Shown: positions 53,701 to 53,922, numbered from the stretch's first letter. The stretch: DNA of 64,000 bases from Magnetospirillum sp. UT-4 (GCF_902729435.1 NZ_CACVCG010000101.1:84250-148249), one strand, 5' to 3'. The notes: a model not told the origin generated them from the sequence alone. Translations and numbers: made by a program.

Positions 53701-53762
53701 CCCTGGCCCGCGGGCACTTGCGGGCTGTTGCCGTCTGGTGCTCCCGAACGATCCTTAGGCAA
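17379..53762 (-). CDS. giant multidomain RTX/LamG adhesin with embedded metalloprotease
   Basis: This is a single open frame of 12,127 codons (about 1.2 MDa) with no stop or frameshift. The order of parts is: N-terminal conserved block (residues 24-112, PGGDFLLTADYQRSGLDLVLVG), FecR-like domain (about 118-235), acidic segment (379-412), serralysin-like metalloprotease (about 465-660), two EF-hand loops (679-718), Ala-rich helical stalk (722-3067), cadherin/Ig-like repeats (about 3070-4040), the first of about 14 LamG-like folds, RTX blocks, further Ig and LamG domains, seven propeller-like repeats, a long LamG array, a beta-helix, a final RTX patch, and a C terminus (DILAMTEGTNG...TVYSKSGATVWVESG) like type I secretion adhesins. 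There is no Sec signal. It is predicted to be exported by a type I system and to act in adhesion or biofilm formation; no exporter is in the window. The start is TTG 53762 (GGGACGG upstream) or ATG 53693 (12,104 residues, GGGG upstream); the ATG is at least equally likely. Confidence 0.9.
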   Translation of the reverse strand: MPKDRSGAPDGNSPQVPAGQGPHMIAPHVIDAGGSARILVPGGDFLLTADYQRSGLDLVLVGADGSRIVIKNYFATETPPALVNEIGMLIDPALAGKLAGPMAPGQFAQAGDGPGLDPIGKVETVTGSVEVRRADGTRATLKQGDVVHKGDQILSGEGANVSLVFADKSTFAVGAKGRAVLDDLVYDPGANLAHAQMSVVSGSFTFVSGQIAKMAPEAASIKTPAMTIGIRGTAGGGKVGSDGVQAVLVPEQGGVVGQLTFTTSSGQSFTVNTPGLGLNVSPSGVASVQQFSAAQIGSMIGNANVGSFSSQIDKGFSETLQPGTTQGTDQQINLLPEPPQTYQQPDTLFNGVSDLAELYIQNGLEELAAELIELLQGLDEDIEEIEDDFEDFIDDIDVEDADAFADDIQVAIEEVTELLELVSGISNYLETLIPVEQARLLYGDLSFIQGFTPDQLDQAEAILELISSRTWGDTDASGTTIVTYSFPDQVPADYAGMIEGGGFGSFSDAQKAAVRQALANWADVANITFVEVTGEGGEIRFANTTTGPDVAWTYMPGEGIGGDVWIDAANPMNWDLGAGSYGFFTLLHEIGHALGLEHSGEYNGTGAQAGPYDSLAYSVMSYYGGGLYGYSDKPLAHDIAALQLLYGARGEDLAAQYFGGLGFTTTAADGSVALNASGDWNEDGVTDAEDDEIEAEITAAFTGLTDQDADGDVDNDDKIIALENLITTKETAATTIVEQLEEQGASSSGLFQGLEIAKAEVEAAKATAKVQVLAARQEVVQAQIEALLTTWQTAGTLTAQEQAKFDTLSGKLTTYQTQATTYKAQVATLAVNYPSGTIAAKLDAAATSFAKVEVAVAAAGAPLNMLKTITANPDSDSYKTDAITAWVSGTAAADEATKQATRVTKTLDLNTAKDASAAAIAALEDARDAETPAYLTWQKAEAVAEGARGYADTQVKPKMDDAADAVATFSSTATTVKIGATTVDVTVGANLQGAANKVVSAFTSTGATRLGHLDDALDSALAAKTNAATNYTLAFNTYQAATGATNTATDKYVEVAAWKAASTVAADAYTRILDAKALVMLGQNYVTATTMVASAAAAIGDVRGDYLTQALAAANAAKTAADTAYDGAVAAYIAAHTGADAAAAAASTDLADEIKAKAFAADAVTKIQAAEADPTNTTLLNAALGLPVTDARLEATTVLVAQGLAINLEIKAFFTGIFSQWEQAYAIVNAEAVKYEAAAALAETAYNTVKAQVTQAETSASVKLSALLAAYDAQTKARGDEAAAEWYLSFAKTTAINDIKGDLAIAVDAAVTATKAAEQASQTAKTEAAEADGHDDAGTFDVAAAQTDAQQARAAADLAATKYQQAEGARAEAAIVLAKIATWNLSTETAFVTQMNSVYHAAVKAVLSAQAARDAADFAADSAEASLLLAQARATGNAAAIDSAVNGLTAVAAQAETKGIDAARQQAAAALDEARRLNAEAQASLADADEAKTAYTNATTTQDQADAQNAAGTVTTKLGAIEAEVATADGAGSRAAAEAAAQAARARLEEARTAAADARLKADHAQGAAADAGLAEIAAAKVAATNAAVAAEGFATTATNALGTAKTKLGQMTSTGDFNTLASDIDTLKNSAVAAWNADGSTNDAAGKLDETRAQLAAVKATVLTLLDLGPAAAAKAKEANTTILQLEQLVTRAEKAVATAEAAKAQALQVDAAAEAKLTTYAAAAQAKTDAENASKAAATAKLEEILEAERTRAAAEARAESQAGDYVTAAAGHKTDAQTFQNQAQSLFEAGDIAGAQSAAAKSAASALKAKAAFEAAAEAGDGYSAAMDEVAAAANHNKDAQSYAAVARAISDAAGNLKAAAESWRLGTVVTTRLGSIAGYTDAGAGLTTAQASYEAAAIAANSARADTRDPLIAAAAAEAARDSQLGSKNTAYAAYQAALSANGNDAANLVVVAYQDAYNAALAAYNNAVDAATKARAAADAAVARAALAEATADTAYESYVGAQSALADAAATQANATAAETLAQYTAQREVETAMTTALADADAALKKVTSNTGDADGIDHVADALAAKNVAAQAALDATADNTDGTAITSAAALAKVTAAETAYTNAFAAYEQALAVGVEANAALAGAQAARDLAADLPDQMNVNADNLGTTDDDANDPQAATAAAARLALAKAEADLAKATGIQAEVAKQAALAKSYADQAFESLNVTKSLLAEAQAAEAGTLAGAQSAAEAARQAALSAATKAAAAAATALAARNLIAVDGGDADTVADGSLRATLDTEIGKATTRLADYGDTASGRLKALIDKITSLSGRTGVDTATLNTLTDAKDAAATNIGTARVTVLGDGATDSAAVKADAAAAAATAAYDDGTNAADAASLATDAQNAYDASGTTNDAAGKAALAAETDDFTTAQAAAAAAAAFAKTAAAASESAAAKAATAQDQVKVVAKLQSDVSSQVSVAGQLLADAENKVTIVTAKADAADDKSSAQNTVDATGSANDAAGKAALAAASKANAGGDYDTILGIYNALYVNQSDTASADRSARAIIEAAYKKALLAKSAVDDYSTQSATALGTTTDAATVKSAYGQLALINQTIGATKLGSATVTAGQAVEYAKTVDDARIEIERLAAIVDTAQTKTAAERIKVADELLVAQAAQILVTNATTARTAYQTANDQLAIAQAKAATAATQAALAKEYAFRAAQAALNAVPTVATPTPTGLYLGENAAHWKTQADNAAAAALAARNEANTAKLAAAAAYDDSNGLTTEAASAALAANAAKTVTLSTGAFTLVAATEAQAWADKTQAAATSAATQVIDADRAVATANAAAADAALSANAASTAGSNAALVYEQMVDSSVSATARSAADTEAAKTAAADARDSVDALIGTAGGAGTVLNKLATIISDIDTWKAANPTADATIADAIRAKAVALQTKADSATGTLGIKQLAANAATQAAHWDDEADGKLADVTTLDDDTNTVGDDANTLADTTEASGYAQEAATAATNAKAQATIAQLQLSSATQVLADSNALYTDFTSWKSQVLQAAQLAAAQQAEAQAAAAAADAKNDTATVNEDGTVTISVLGNDTRTDGAALDSGKIISIGAVVAPSNGKIALNAAGTAVVYTPDANFHGTDTFTYTITNTVTIGGVTKVTSDTATVTVNVLSVNDAPVVTADVGTAVNANTAVVIDALANDSDADGNTLALASVTQGAKGTVAISAGKLVYTPTPAQYQALKAGQTGTDTFTYTASDGQGGSQTGSVTVTVTGTNDLPVVSGFTKSTPESTDYVFQLSDFTGAYVDVDADTMTKIKLVTVPATSAGTLQITSDGSTWTTVTSAMLQASEVTVTSAQLTGGYLKFVPNGDATGAATFKWKAHDGTGYSEADATVTVQVNNVNDAPAFTAAATLAAITEGASAATITGATVTSLFGALFSDPDTGSSLSGIAIVGNPATTQGNWQFSSDNGTTWANVGTVDGGAGALAVQATAKLRFVPATDFAGTTPELAVLAVDNTYGGTWSNSLTATRALTDVASRLPSSAHATEPTLLTTTVTNANDAPSATGTATLTAVKEDVAAPAGATIASLFTNVVDPDPGFSLAGIAVVGNAAVAATQGKWQYSVNGTTWSDVGTVAEGATALALSAATKLRFLSVADYEGTPPALVVRAIDNTFTGLFSGATDRIAVNTTTNGGGTAIAGATGTLSTTILPENDAPTMTGAATLAPVAEDAAAPAGATVASLFGGNFSDIDAAAALGGIAVVGNNMSVAATQGTWQFSSDDGTTWADIGPAMDGSMAMAIQATARLRFLALPDYNGAAPALTVRGIDNSYAGPWAQSGANPITIDTNTTGGITPIAATTTTLTTSVTAVNDAPVVTAASPIDMSAITEDPTSITGQAVSALLAGQVQDVDAASGLGGIAVVGNTANAATQGTWQYSTDAGTTWHAVGSVGDGATALALSAATQLRFSPVANYSGTPPDLAFRAIDNTHGGGWTSGATRSTIDTTAHGGTTAISDAVASLHQVVTAVPDAPILTVPVSQASGQASAHGGALSFAGGSRVLVADAPDLDVESAFTVQAWVKLSDVTTETNLVEKGNWAGSWVLHSKPNGAGGATFALAASPWTFPSTSYVYLPGTTVIQAGTWYHVTATWDGTTARIFVNGQKEAEESPSGGNPTSNAQALSIGARGDGTYASTSVIEDVRLWNVARSEAQVLADLTTAPNPADSALVGYWTFAEGSGTTTADLAGTNAGALTGSPTWIADGTSLTAALNIATAITDPSETITAIVVGNLPSGATLSAGTNNGDGTWTLTPAQLAGLTMTWSQGGETDVALSVTVHTDDAGTALATTRTLYVAVGSSMVTSVNGAYDGSPLAIAQTLTGGSGADTIIGGSGADTITAGAGNDTVSGGTGADVIVGGTGNGDDTYYGGTAALDDNAGDTIKYSSATSPITVNLTTGTASGVDIGTDTLSGFEHVIAGAGEDIIVGSAGNNMLDGGTGYDTYDASAATSTVTINLGAGTAAGAQIGSDTLTSFETAIAGSGDDFLYGSAGDDNLYGGAGSDTLVGSAGNDYLEGGAGNDTVTYSAMAGSVVADMTAETITYGGDTTTVSGIEAVIGGTGNDTFTSGPGQDTFTGGAGSDVFKITPAYSTVASPDVFTDFGASDTIQLAGASGYKLYVAPTQVIGTDVATAIAALPADLNVAVVFLTNGTSHGWLYVKGNAGGTHFAGTLITLPGVTAAPDIANILGVDGRLMLGTTGNDALTLATAQDGDLILGGAGDDTYTLAAMPPASTTVTIDDTGGSDALNVSALPDYALKGFERSGNDLHIVFANAAKVVVRDHFAGHTIGTGIDAEGSVKLSPATQAGNVLTGTAVGEIIVGTSADETLVGNGGEDMFFGGGGTDKFIGDGTTDAWGNVVGGEVSFAMSASPVTANLNTTATFVNIDGLIGSAGADTLTGLDSLNSNLLGGGGNDTLIAGAGANTWAEYWTSSAGIIANLSGTTQAGVAAMSVSDGLGGTDTLTGIAKVWGSAFADVMFAGASGNYYLAGGEGIDTLVGGAGNDTFVIRAGEGDTVTGGTGWDAIALDTNDGAPLSLDLNANTSMTGIEAVNLNWNSGNQSVTLSQAAINGVTGGGNVLFVDGTAGDSVTVTDTGWTFNGLYESGQTYAWFTKSGFDLKIDTDVTMTFNGVANMSPALGIGTPSATLVEAGGTANAIAGVATASVTLTKVDIDGTVTYDTTWLTGQGWTTADAGLTYTKSGTYGTATLTVATNVVNYALDNSRVATQALKSINSVTDTFAVQVVDDDGVTAAGSVAFSITGGDDAPVAVDDTATVTVTAGTVSGNVATNDYDPDSNFSVVGPRVGAVENAGTAGTLGVPMAGTYGSLTLNSNGTYTYVVDTASAAVKALGAGQTAVDSFNYRTSDGTRIDHAVLNVTVTGVNDAPVLAPTALSFDGANDIATTATNMTLTGGHAVEAMIKTSAVGTSFAGIVSSNSSFAGGFFQMVMNSGKLVVQVSDNNGQGFYATSTVDINNGAWHRVGFTYDHTTKSATVYVDGVACGTGENAAGMTALTINAPVMLGVNRTSAGFVPIEISEVRVWNATRSGAEMSSAWTTLAGNETNLAADWTFPASDPGLNKVSGGAAMTLGAGNAAPTLLNGATTLGTMAEDSAPGIGSLVSTLTASVTDPDGVGALKGIAITDAPAAGGTWEYSLDAGTNWLQFALVSPTSSLLLADTDKVRFTPNADYSGTPSFTWRAWDQTSGSHGLKVDTSVNGGNTAFSSLTNTATLTVTAVNDAPSVALTTSASGFSEGGSATAPFGDLTLNDVDNANLTGATITIAAPVAGDVLAFTDQGGITGSYSAGVLTLSGSATLATYQAALRSVTFSNPSDALASGSRTISATVSDGTATSAAATATVTVTGFNDVPTIVGPVTLAGGTEDVSATILKADLAAAASDPDGDTLTVTGLSVDHGTLVDNGTSYTFTPTPNYSGPVAFTYTLEDGHGGSVAAMADMELAPVDDEAVFGSTSAQGVMNTVITASVTATDADGGISSYEILGGPTTAHGTVSIDSSGTYTYTPEADYIGTDSFQVQVTDLLGGITETTITVNINAFTATAGNDTASGGGGSDVVDLLAGNDLFNAGAGDDTVTGGAGNDTINGGLGTDTAVFSGGSGFYTVSAANGTLTVTDTGSSDGTDTLTGIEELEFSSGIIGVTTNTPTINGLSFTGATGSGVTVAHTASAAVTVETWVKFDSLRDGYENVFFSTDSSAWNTTTFTQSSSMFTQAIYVEPTSHHFRAYVWDNTLGGRIVEGTTVMVPGQWYHLALSASSGGNLRLFVNGVEEGTALPLTSFPSGSLYVVGAEANVNLYAGSGLDGTVANFSSWNTARDAAQIAADMQASWSGTPSGTGLEGYWDFGDYSGGTVPATVGGSSATARDATAVSEPYASGTTFNLTGTTGADTLNVGTGINHVGTQDGNDLMVTTSAVLTGTTTFSGGLGTDTIRLSDTAAVTDTPLSHVSGVERLVLGSTNAAAQSVTLGNASQNAGIVEVDASAATGAVTLNASARTTGITLTGGAGNDVLTGGSGNDTLTGGAGSDTASFSGAVSAYSFTYAGQTLTVTGPDGTDSLTGIETLSFSGGTVTLSAADTRVNTTVAGSQVYQAVTGLNGGGYVVVWQSADQDGNGIYAQRFDAAGMAQGSEFLVNTFTANAQSYPSVTGLSGGGFVVTWDSYAQDGSATGIYGQIFNAAGTAQGAEFRVNPYTLNHQSFSSTTALSDGGFLATWASNGQDGSSYGIYSQRFNASGVAVSRAGTTTGADEFRVNTTTADIQDYPAISGLSDNGFVVVWHSNLQDGADYGIYGQRYSAAGIAQGAEFPINATTAGRQFDPAVAGLSGGGFVVTWYSNPTGTDNDVVGRCFNAAGAPVGAEFVMPNRHSEAYPSVTALADGGFVMVWRGVAGSGNSGGYNIYGQRYDAAGTAQGPEFLVNTYGPEDQGYPSVSVAALDDGGFVVAWPSGFQDTSDSGIFSRRFDASGNPVLGPDAMLTGTTGNDILNIGAGIDQVDGGAGTDTVLLAAGGVQVAVTNVESLVGGGGDDRVFVEAAILNNTTGRAFDGGAGNDTLFLSTYSTQVLDATETAGLINWENWALTTYTGPYNITLHDASNSAGLTIDGTVLANGSLILNGAAETSAALTVLGGALADTLTGGMGADTFTGGAGADLLTGGMGADTFIYTGNTQSTAAATDTIADFGGANGADIVKFQGMAGITYDSSASFAWNAGGLTATIADIVASGAANRLYHVTDGTDGWLYVKGAGTGTSFDTTLIKLTGKLTPPGALHFDGITDVTPNPPMVVQAPEGLGAVFTGSETYLKNDALAGISSGTGITVEAWAKFDAIGGGQRSTILSYVAPDGGKLALFATDTGEIRAAIEGSTAPFAPAVTVASGAWHHLALTWSNTGGTATLYVDGVSSGTVTGLGTGQTIGGGGTLVIGQDQAFAGGGFDPTKSMRGSLDEIRIWDSVRTAAQIQDDLDGISSSTTGLAAGYTFADVSGTTVASIVNSASNALQRFGELAPAVTFSATEDGGQVTHQLAFNDPNDVTPTATFAVASTTANGTLSVTAGGLVSYTPNANFSGTDTFTVNVTDEGGAVATRTLAIKVEPVLDSPALAAPAAGGTSALSLGVSKHAETAALVVTATTNVTIEALVKGAAIGTAEKVIAYNGTFGSNGFGLVVGPDGCLGIRVGGTLLLSNLKTSDNAWQHVAATYDGTAWKLFVDGVQQTVSGNTAAALTTATGATGIGTTINTTDTASFVGMVDELRVWTVARSAAQIKADMDNQLTGAETGLAGYWRMDDGSGTTMADQTSGNHPMTLGAGSENPVWQNTLLADGAQRVVMEDGSVSGALAITNGDGGTPTLSVSLAPLHGSVTLAQDGAWTYTPMANWPFMSNMSDTFTVTAIDSLGGTATRSIIVNAVPVNDAPVLTAGYTLPTIDEDPDVNSGTTVAAMVGMTDGGAYRATDADGSMTMGIAVVGAATANGSWQYSIDSGTTWTGFPAVAESAALLLTSATKVRFVPNAEYSGTATFTYRAWDMTVGGGGQTYDITATGGRTAFSAATQTATVTVAAVDDAPSSAGVRMAADDFSAASLDTDLWTVVEGYDTYDPDRDSVTVAGDKAIIQNREFLRTTDQFAGTSANPLVVWGTFTAGADDILSVVLRTAATPDNANYGFPTDGINVQAHYDGTVNIIGLGGASVTGVTGDTTLTWTAGMKYRFSITDTGSAVTFNIVQENDAANSASLTATSTYAPATSYVVVTNREYTTANHILSLDDLAVETVAGLYATEDTPLTGALPVTDEAAAASLTYAVAEHPAHGTVTIAANGSYTYTPAANYAGIDHFEVAVTDPNGNVGYVPMMVTVAPVNDGYTFLGAGSRTGILNFADDIATTNAQMSASSGTIEMWVQEGSWNTTQDEALVGNGLSYVTDNALYLSVHNDEGLHFRYGGWSQEGSTALTYAGSDAWADGSWHHVAISWERSAGITTLRLLADGAVVKTATTTLEIPADALDAWTFGRMYDGATDSFSGSLDDVRMWTTARTPAQIAANKNAVPVGNESGLLANWTFDNLDADAATVADRAGTDNVMDLGAGNLHPIAKTPPAIGMQFTGGTGLVSNAVATTSLTDVSVGAWIKWDGTLAKQVIVHNGDPGSSGFGLYLDATGKVCVAAGASAVTTNITAQADTWQHVAATYTGNTWHIYVDGAEVAISSGAGTAPTVVSGATVAIGSDGASDGFTGLIAEASIWNRALSPGDIAEGMNAQLSGHEPDLMGYWRLGETGAENLVGSALVDGATWTNPTGLSLASAGVVLDFDGTNDKVLLGDIAGIGNAITVEGWVRLDSPLSGTQTLFAHGGGSFDVTVDSSGIVRLTLMNGSGTSASAVGSPLTATNWYHVAATYDGATAKIYVNGTLAGSSAFTGSLYDDPSMSWALGTSLNSSGTAANFLNGQLADVRVWNTARSQTNISDNMAVRLTGGESGLLRYWKLDEGSGGGGLIDNAVGDLTATKTVVVDAVPEVGTALTTLEDTPLGGQLIAYDPDTGPAVTFNTTTAPTNGRLAINADGTFLYIPKPGYVGGDTFTVQASDGTTTSSKTFTVTVTNSTEIDGATQESRFASLNGTTDYATAAGTIDLSGKSFSWEFWANRATSSGMDYVLGQGTAGVGTGLQIGYGAGSSFTYSFYGVDLNVAIPGGSTGVGEWIHWAGTYDAVSNTRILYMNGVEVARDNTFNVTDRDYTGTGTLYIGKTTWDTTAFSGSVDDVRIWSDVRSAAEIEANYQTTLSGDEAGLLANWTFDGDNPLDDQAGTNNALINNGISIAAPPGTAMRFDGVNDTVSIADNAAYHTSAWTVETWFRTTDISGVANRIIHSQPFALAVRSDGTLWAETYNGSSWPTIQSGVNVADGVWHHAAMTFASGTATLYIDGVLVNTVASTPVTNTGMTLGNTTSGADSSQAFAGDIADTRLWNTARTLADIKSTMYDRLAGNESGLVGNWLLGDATGTTVPDATGTNSGTANNGPTIVATMPDVVDDTIHVEPGVTYTGRLAAWDPLVGDNLTWTTMNAQATAHGTVTVTPDGRFTYQGTNGYAGDDSFVVIASDGQNTVTRTITVKGASDIEIGVRDAGGQLKLDGSNDYASTTATAVALNGQSFSWEFWANRAAATNADLVLSIGGQSTGVVPNDGLLHVGYFAGNQFNFGFAYDDLTYTDSTNGVGQWAHWAGTYDATTNVRILYKNGVEVARNVATGDFIGTGVLEIGRAVFPDGTNNFGGQLDDIRIWSDVRTAEEIADNYDKTLTGSEQGLTANWTFDDAGGSVVDDNAGGDTILNLAAGGVSTTPVVIDPPERALVFTATNQFAATAALATSTTGTVTMEAWARLDTANPSASQIVFYNGSPGSANGYGLTLYQGHPAMWASGSANLVANGVTIGTGEWHHYAIVRDGTAWTLYVDGVAATLTGTTTAVPVTPTGVTTIGGATGLGDQTFLGAISDVSVWTRALSEGEVRASMAERPDGIETGLAGYWRLDGTNAAGAIDDLSSAALNATITGAPTFTIQSGPAITDQAEIGEGQTLAGVLLGDDDGAAITWTTQTNATTAGGGGKVWVNGDGSYTYVPNTGFAGTDSFIVAGSRRGVSVTETITVTVDDTTEMQGINAAGGALQFDGNDKAMATLANGTIGNRFTVELAANLGPFVSGARHDLFGLSDGTNNHRLVAYVQTDSTLRVAWSTDGTNFTELNTGVTVISSATAAWKHISVAFDNGTLVVYADGVRVAGTTTGFTSFSATDQSFIVGNSTATSGWHGQLDNVRLWNDTRTGAEVAENWREKVPEATDHLVGNWTMEHVGDGLVYPTNGTLNLQLGAAAGAGADDPIRINPPGKGIRFAADTDVVATAAVASTATDNLTVEAWAMRTTDDGGSQMIVYNGTSNASGWGVMLDANDHPAIIVGGKALLTAAGITVTTGLWQHYAVVREGGTWKLYVDGVAATLTATDGTVTTEPNLPAGTTSIGYTAAAPTETFKGVIADVRIWETARSQSDIQTLMNTRAGSDEPGLVANWILDDLSGTTAPNSVAGGASATVTGAVAATNLKPASYDDVISIREDSSYHGRAFALDVDTAQGGLTYGLTGGATVSTTVTLTTANGGTVVLATDGSSLTYTPAADWSGTDSFELTAIESANPAATKTTRTVTVTVTPENGVAAYTVDGGAMTWTTAETEGGVGSETALTVNGSLSLAPVTNANEYAASMSVGQTGSVMIGWSTTAAKLTTFGDVSNAGSIMLSGELVVGGDLALGANSTTMNDGTLTVGGDATIAASGTYIGQDFGLVSGDGTLTNQGTITFEDGSVGSRIEMNTVNAAGGTITIGQDIDTETRATFAKSLTNQGTISLSSTTAGSFATLRVASGATMANLAGGVINTTSISNSYADANVIDIGAGATFTLSGGTINLGAVMNSGSLYIDTEGSTLALTGGTINTWSTERTVYINAGTGGDLVLGGNTLNLTGGGTIEIDGPECITVAAGGFTLLASNTATFHFDGAVVVSGDTFTNQDVLAFDDADDIFNNLFVNASGASLAIFQTTTGSSGVTFNSGLTNTGTIQLDENAGATSGNGAYITMGSNSTLTNSAGGVIWSRGTNGTRTINGNVTNAGGDIWVDQTLKINNEGHTFAISGGDISIASGETLIAYGGEGVGGATVQLSGTSTIWTGSGQLDLQRNNDLVIGAGGYTHNATYDALAMSGTVRVTGATFTNAGVLNLNGNDDTFQTDLTNAANGTLTFGQYGNTATNLTFDGADITNAGSMVISDLTANSYDAGITLTNGATITNQAGGTLKVTGADQDSTITGGTVTNQGTLRLEAGLALTGTVSNTGTIIVDSGATLNVSAATFTNTGTISGSGTISRGANAFTNSGIIDAGSVDGTVTGTLNVTASTLTLAGGSTLAIDVRNNSGALVADALSVTGAVVLGGTLNFNFLESLPTNGSSYTVLTSTGALSGSFASVTHNLGTDWTYSLGGTATTVTVTFTLQNGRTWSGTSGSLTDAANWGGTAPSATDSAVIGTGANASLASGSATLDGLRLDGMATVNGTGTLTLNGFSFVNTNGVVTLDGTGTITGTGAQDIDGTFTFAGGTLGGTGTTTIDGQLTMGLTAGETATLNRRLEVANAGSMNGGTLAGSGTLAVLAGGTMTVTGDSTVSADLDLATGATAAEAGKLTVYASGTAARLTVTHAETNTGIISLETGGMAMTSTLVVAGTLTNQGWLEAGGSGTAVLDANLVNTGSVKVNGESELQFTGASFANSGIIDIGGYGVLDINRAGATLTNTGTIQGFGTLDVTGASFTNNGILMGGDSDFLGDLGIDGNVTLGAGSVLKAYVGNDGTDDVVSTLNFDGTLTLGGTLDIHYNGDKPTASHQIITWDSATGYFSEITGLDSAWQEGADYVYAASFGATGLSVSARTVKSGWSDGDDYLYSETQNAALVGGGGNDTLYSSAGGDVLFGESGNDIVSLSNANVLFADGGSGTDTLSWWHGQLDLTAVRDDILKRFEVLDLGQSASAKFTAADILAMTEGTNGASNTADTLVIGGSGGNSVVFADGSWTAGGTQTLNGDSYTVYSKSGATVWVESGITTSTS
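18120..21640 (-). repeat. beta-helix region with TNxGTI-type repeats
   Basis: About 1,170 residues consist of short irregular repeats of the form 'T(L/F)TNxGTIxxxxGxxL' (for example TLTNQGTITFEDGS, GLTNTGTIQLDENA, ATLTNTGTIQGFGTLDV). Such repeats form right-handed parallel beta-helices in filamentous haemagglutinin and autotransporter passengers. Here they sit just before the C-terminal RTX patch of a type-I-like protein, an unusual combination. Confidence 0.65.
21640..26395 (-). repeat. three tandem ~1.5-kb LamG-LamG-Ig units
   Basis: Three consecutive units each begin with a 'T-E-I/M-x-G' linker (about 26393, 24866 and 23280). Each carries two LamG domains of different type followed by an Ig-like 'DSF.V' domain, so the repeat length is about 1,530-1,590 bp. 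The first two units share the diagnostic FSWEFWANRA motif, pointing to recent duplication within the gene. Confidence 0.6.
21960..31750 (-). repeat. array of eleven LamG/concanavalin-like modules
   Basis: Eleven domains of about 200 residues share the LamG-like core: 'FDGxNDxVxx...xxTVExWVR...GxWxHVAATYDG...LYVDGV...GxIxDVRIWNxARTxAEI...GLxGYWxLD'. They are joined by Ig-like linkers with 'DGSYTYxPxxGFAGTDSFxV'. The best-preserved modules are at about 26300, 25700, 24800, 24100, 23200 and 22600. These folds usually bind carbohydrates or calcium, so this part probably mediates glycan or surface binding. Three more LamG folds lie at about 41600, 37400 and 35100. Confidence 0.75.
32110..32700 (-). 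repeat. RTX calcium-binding block
   Basis: Nonapeptide repeats of GGxGxDxLx type occur: TGNDILNIGAGIDQVDGGAG, GGGGDDRVFV and LTGGMGADTFTGGAGADLLT. They form a Ca-dependent parallel beta-roll in RTX proteins and usually help folding outside the cell. Confidence 0.8.
32705..33880 (-). repeat. seven propeller-like GGFVVxW repeats
   Basis: Seven repeats of about 50-60 residues follow the pattern 'YPSVTGLSGGGFVVTWxSxxQDGxxxGIYGQRFxAAGTAQGxEFxVNT'. Seven four-stranded blades would close a beta-propeller. They are flanked by RTX blocks on both sides. I do not recognise a named family; the composition resembles VCBS/FG-GAP-type surface propellers. Confidence 0.6.
33900..34460 (-). repeat. RTX calcium-binding block
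   Basis: This stretch contains GITLTGGAGNDVLTGGSGND and LTGGAGSDTASFSG nonapeptides plus the downstream GTDSLTGIETLSFSGG motif that closes many RTX beta-rolls. Confidence 0.75.
35180..35480 (-). repeat. RTX calcium-binding block
   Basis: TAGNDTASGGGGSDVVDLLA, NAGAGDDTVTGGAGNDTING and a closing GTDTLTGIEELEFSSG are clear RTX nonapeptides. Confidence 0.8.
38550..40680 (-). repeat. largest RTX calcium-binding block
   Basis: Several clusters of GGxGxDx(L/I)x repeats occur: LTGGSGADTIIGGSGADTIT, LYGGAGSDTLVGSAGNDYLE, GGTGNDTFTSGPGQDTFTGG and LLGGGGNDTLIAGAGANTW. They are interspersed with globular segments (SDVFKITPAYSTVASPDVFTDFGAS and similar). This is the densest calcium-binding region of the protein. 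Confidence 0.82.
41645..44564 (-). repeat. cadherin/Ig-like (tandem-95 type) repeats
   Basis: Domains of about 100-190 residues are separated by 'NDAP' linkers (VNVLSVNDAPVVT, VNNVNDAPAFT, TNANDAPSATG, ENDAPTMTG, VNDAPVVTA). The first two carry the classical 'GTVxxxxGxxVYTPxxNFxGTDTFTYT' signature. Four later ones repeat the pattern 'ITEDxxxxxGxTVxSLF..GIAVVGNxxxATQGxWQYSxDxGTTWxxVG'. These are typical extender domains of large RTX adhesins. Confidence 0.78.
44562..51599 (-). repeat. alanine-rich helical stalk of about 2,350 residues
   Basis: Residues 722-3067 are dominated by Ala with Lys, Glu, Asp, Gln and Thr (for example AAAATKAAEQASQTAKTEAA-like text) and contain almost no Pro or Gly runs or Cys. 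This is the composition of continuous amphipathic helix or coiled coil. There is no exact short repeat; motif spacing is irregular. A single helix of this length would be roughly 350 nm. Giant RTX adhesins normally use Ig-type extenders, so a helical stalk is unusual. The codons are very GC-rich (runs of gcggcg), which creates long false reading frames on the other strand. Confidence 0.75.
51612..51731 (-). other. two EF-hand-like calcium loops
   Basis: Residues 679-690 (DWNEDGVTDAED) and 707-718 (DQDADGDVDNDD) fit the DxDxDGxxD calcium loop of EF-hands and dockerins. They directly follow the protease domain. Confidence 0.65.
51783..52370 (-). other. serralysin-like zinc metalloprotease domain
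   Basis: Residues about 465-660 contain the metzincin zinc site HEIGHALGLEHSG (His588, Glu589, His592, His598), the Met-turn YSVMSYYGG about 20 residues later, and the upstream strand SRTWGDTDASGTTIVTYSFPD typical of peptidase M10B. All catalytic residues are present, so it should be active. Confidence 0.85.
53058..53411 (-). other. FecR-like domain near the N terminus
   Basis: Residues about 118-235: PIGKVETVTGSVEVRRADG, GDVVHKGDQILSGEGANVSL, STFAVGAKGRAVLDDLVYDP, and the conserved ending IKTPAMTIGIRGTAGGGKV. FecR-like modules occupy this place in many large type I-secreted proteins. I see no LapG-type TAAG/PAAG cleavage site in the N-terminal region. Confidence 0.75.
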
Positions 53763-53922
53763 TGCAATCCGTCCCAGCTAGGTTCGCCGCCCGCCTCCGT
53801 GGCCACGGGGAACGGCACCTCGTAGCATAGCAAGAAGGGGAAGGAGAATCTAACACATAACAGCCGGAATTTCTCGGTTCGAAGGTTTGACGAACGGGCA
53901 ATACAGTAAAGACCGGATGCCG

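Noticed and set aside
43149-53825. A 3,558-codon open frame on the plus strand, and other long plus-strand frames such as 21912-26798 and 35619-40388
   Set aside because: They lie opposite the giant gene and translate to Gly/Ala/Arg/His-rich text without domains. The minus strand carries recognisable FecR, protease, LamG and RTX motifs. GC-rich third positions explain the missing stops.
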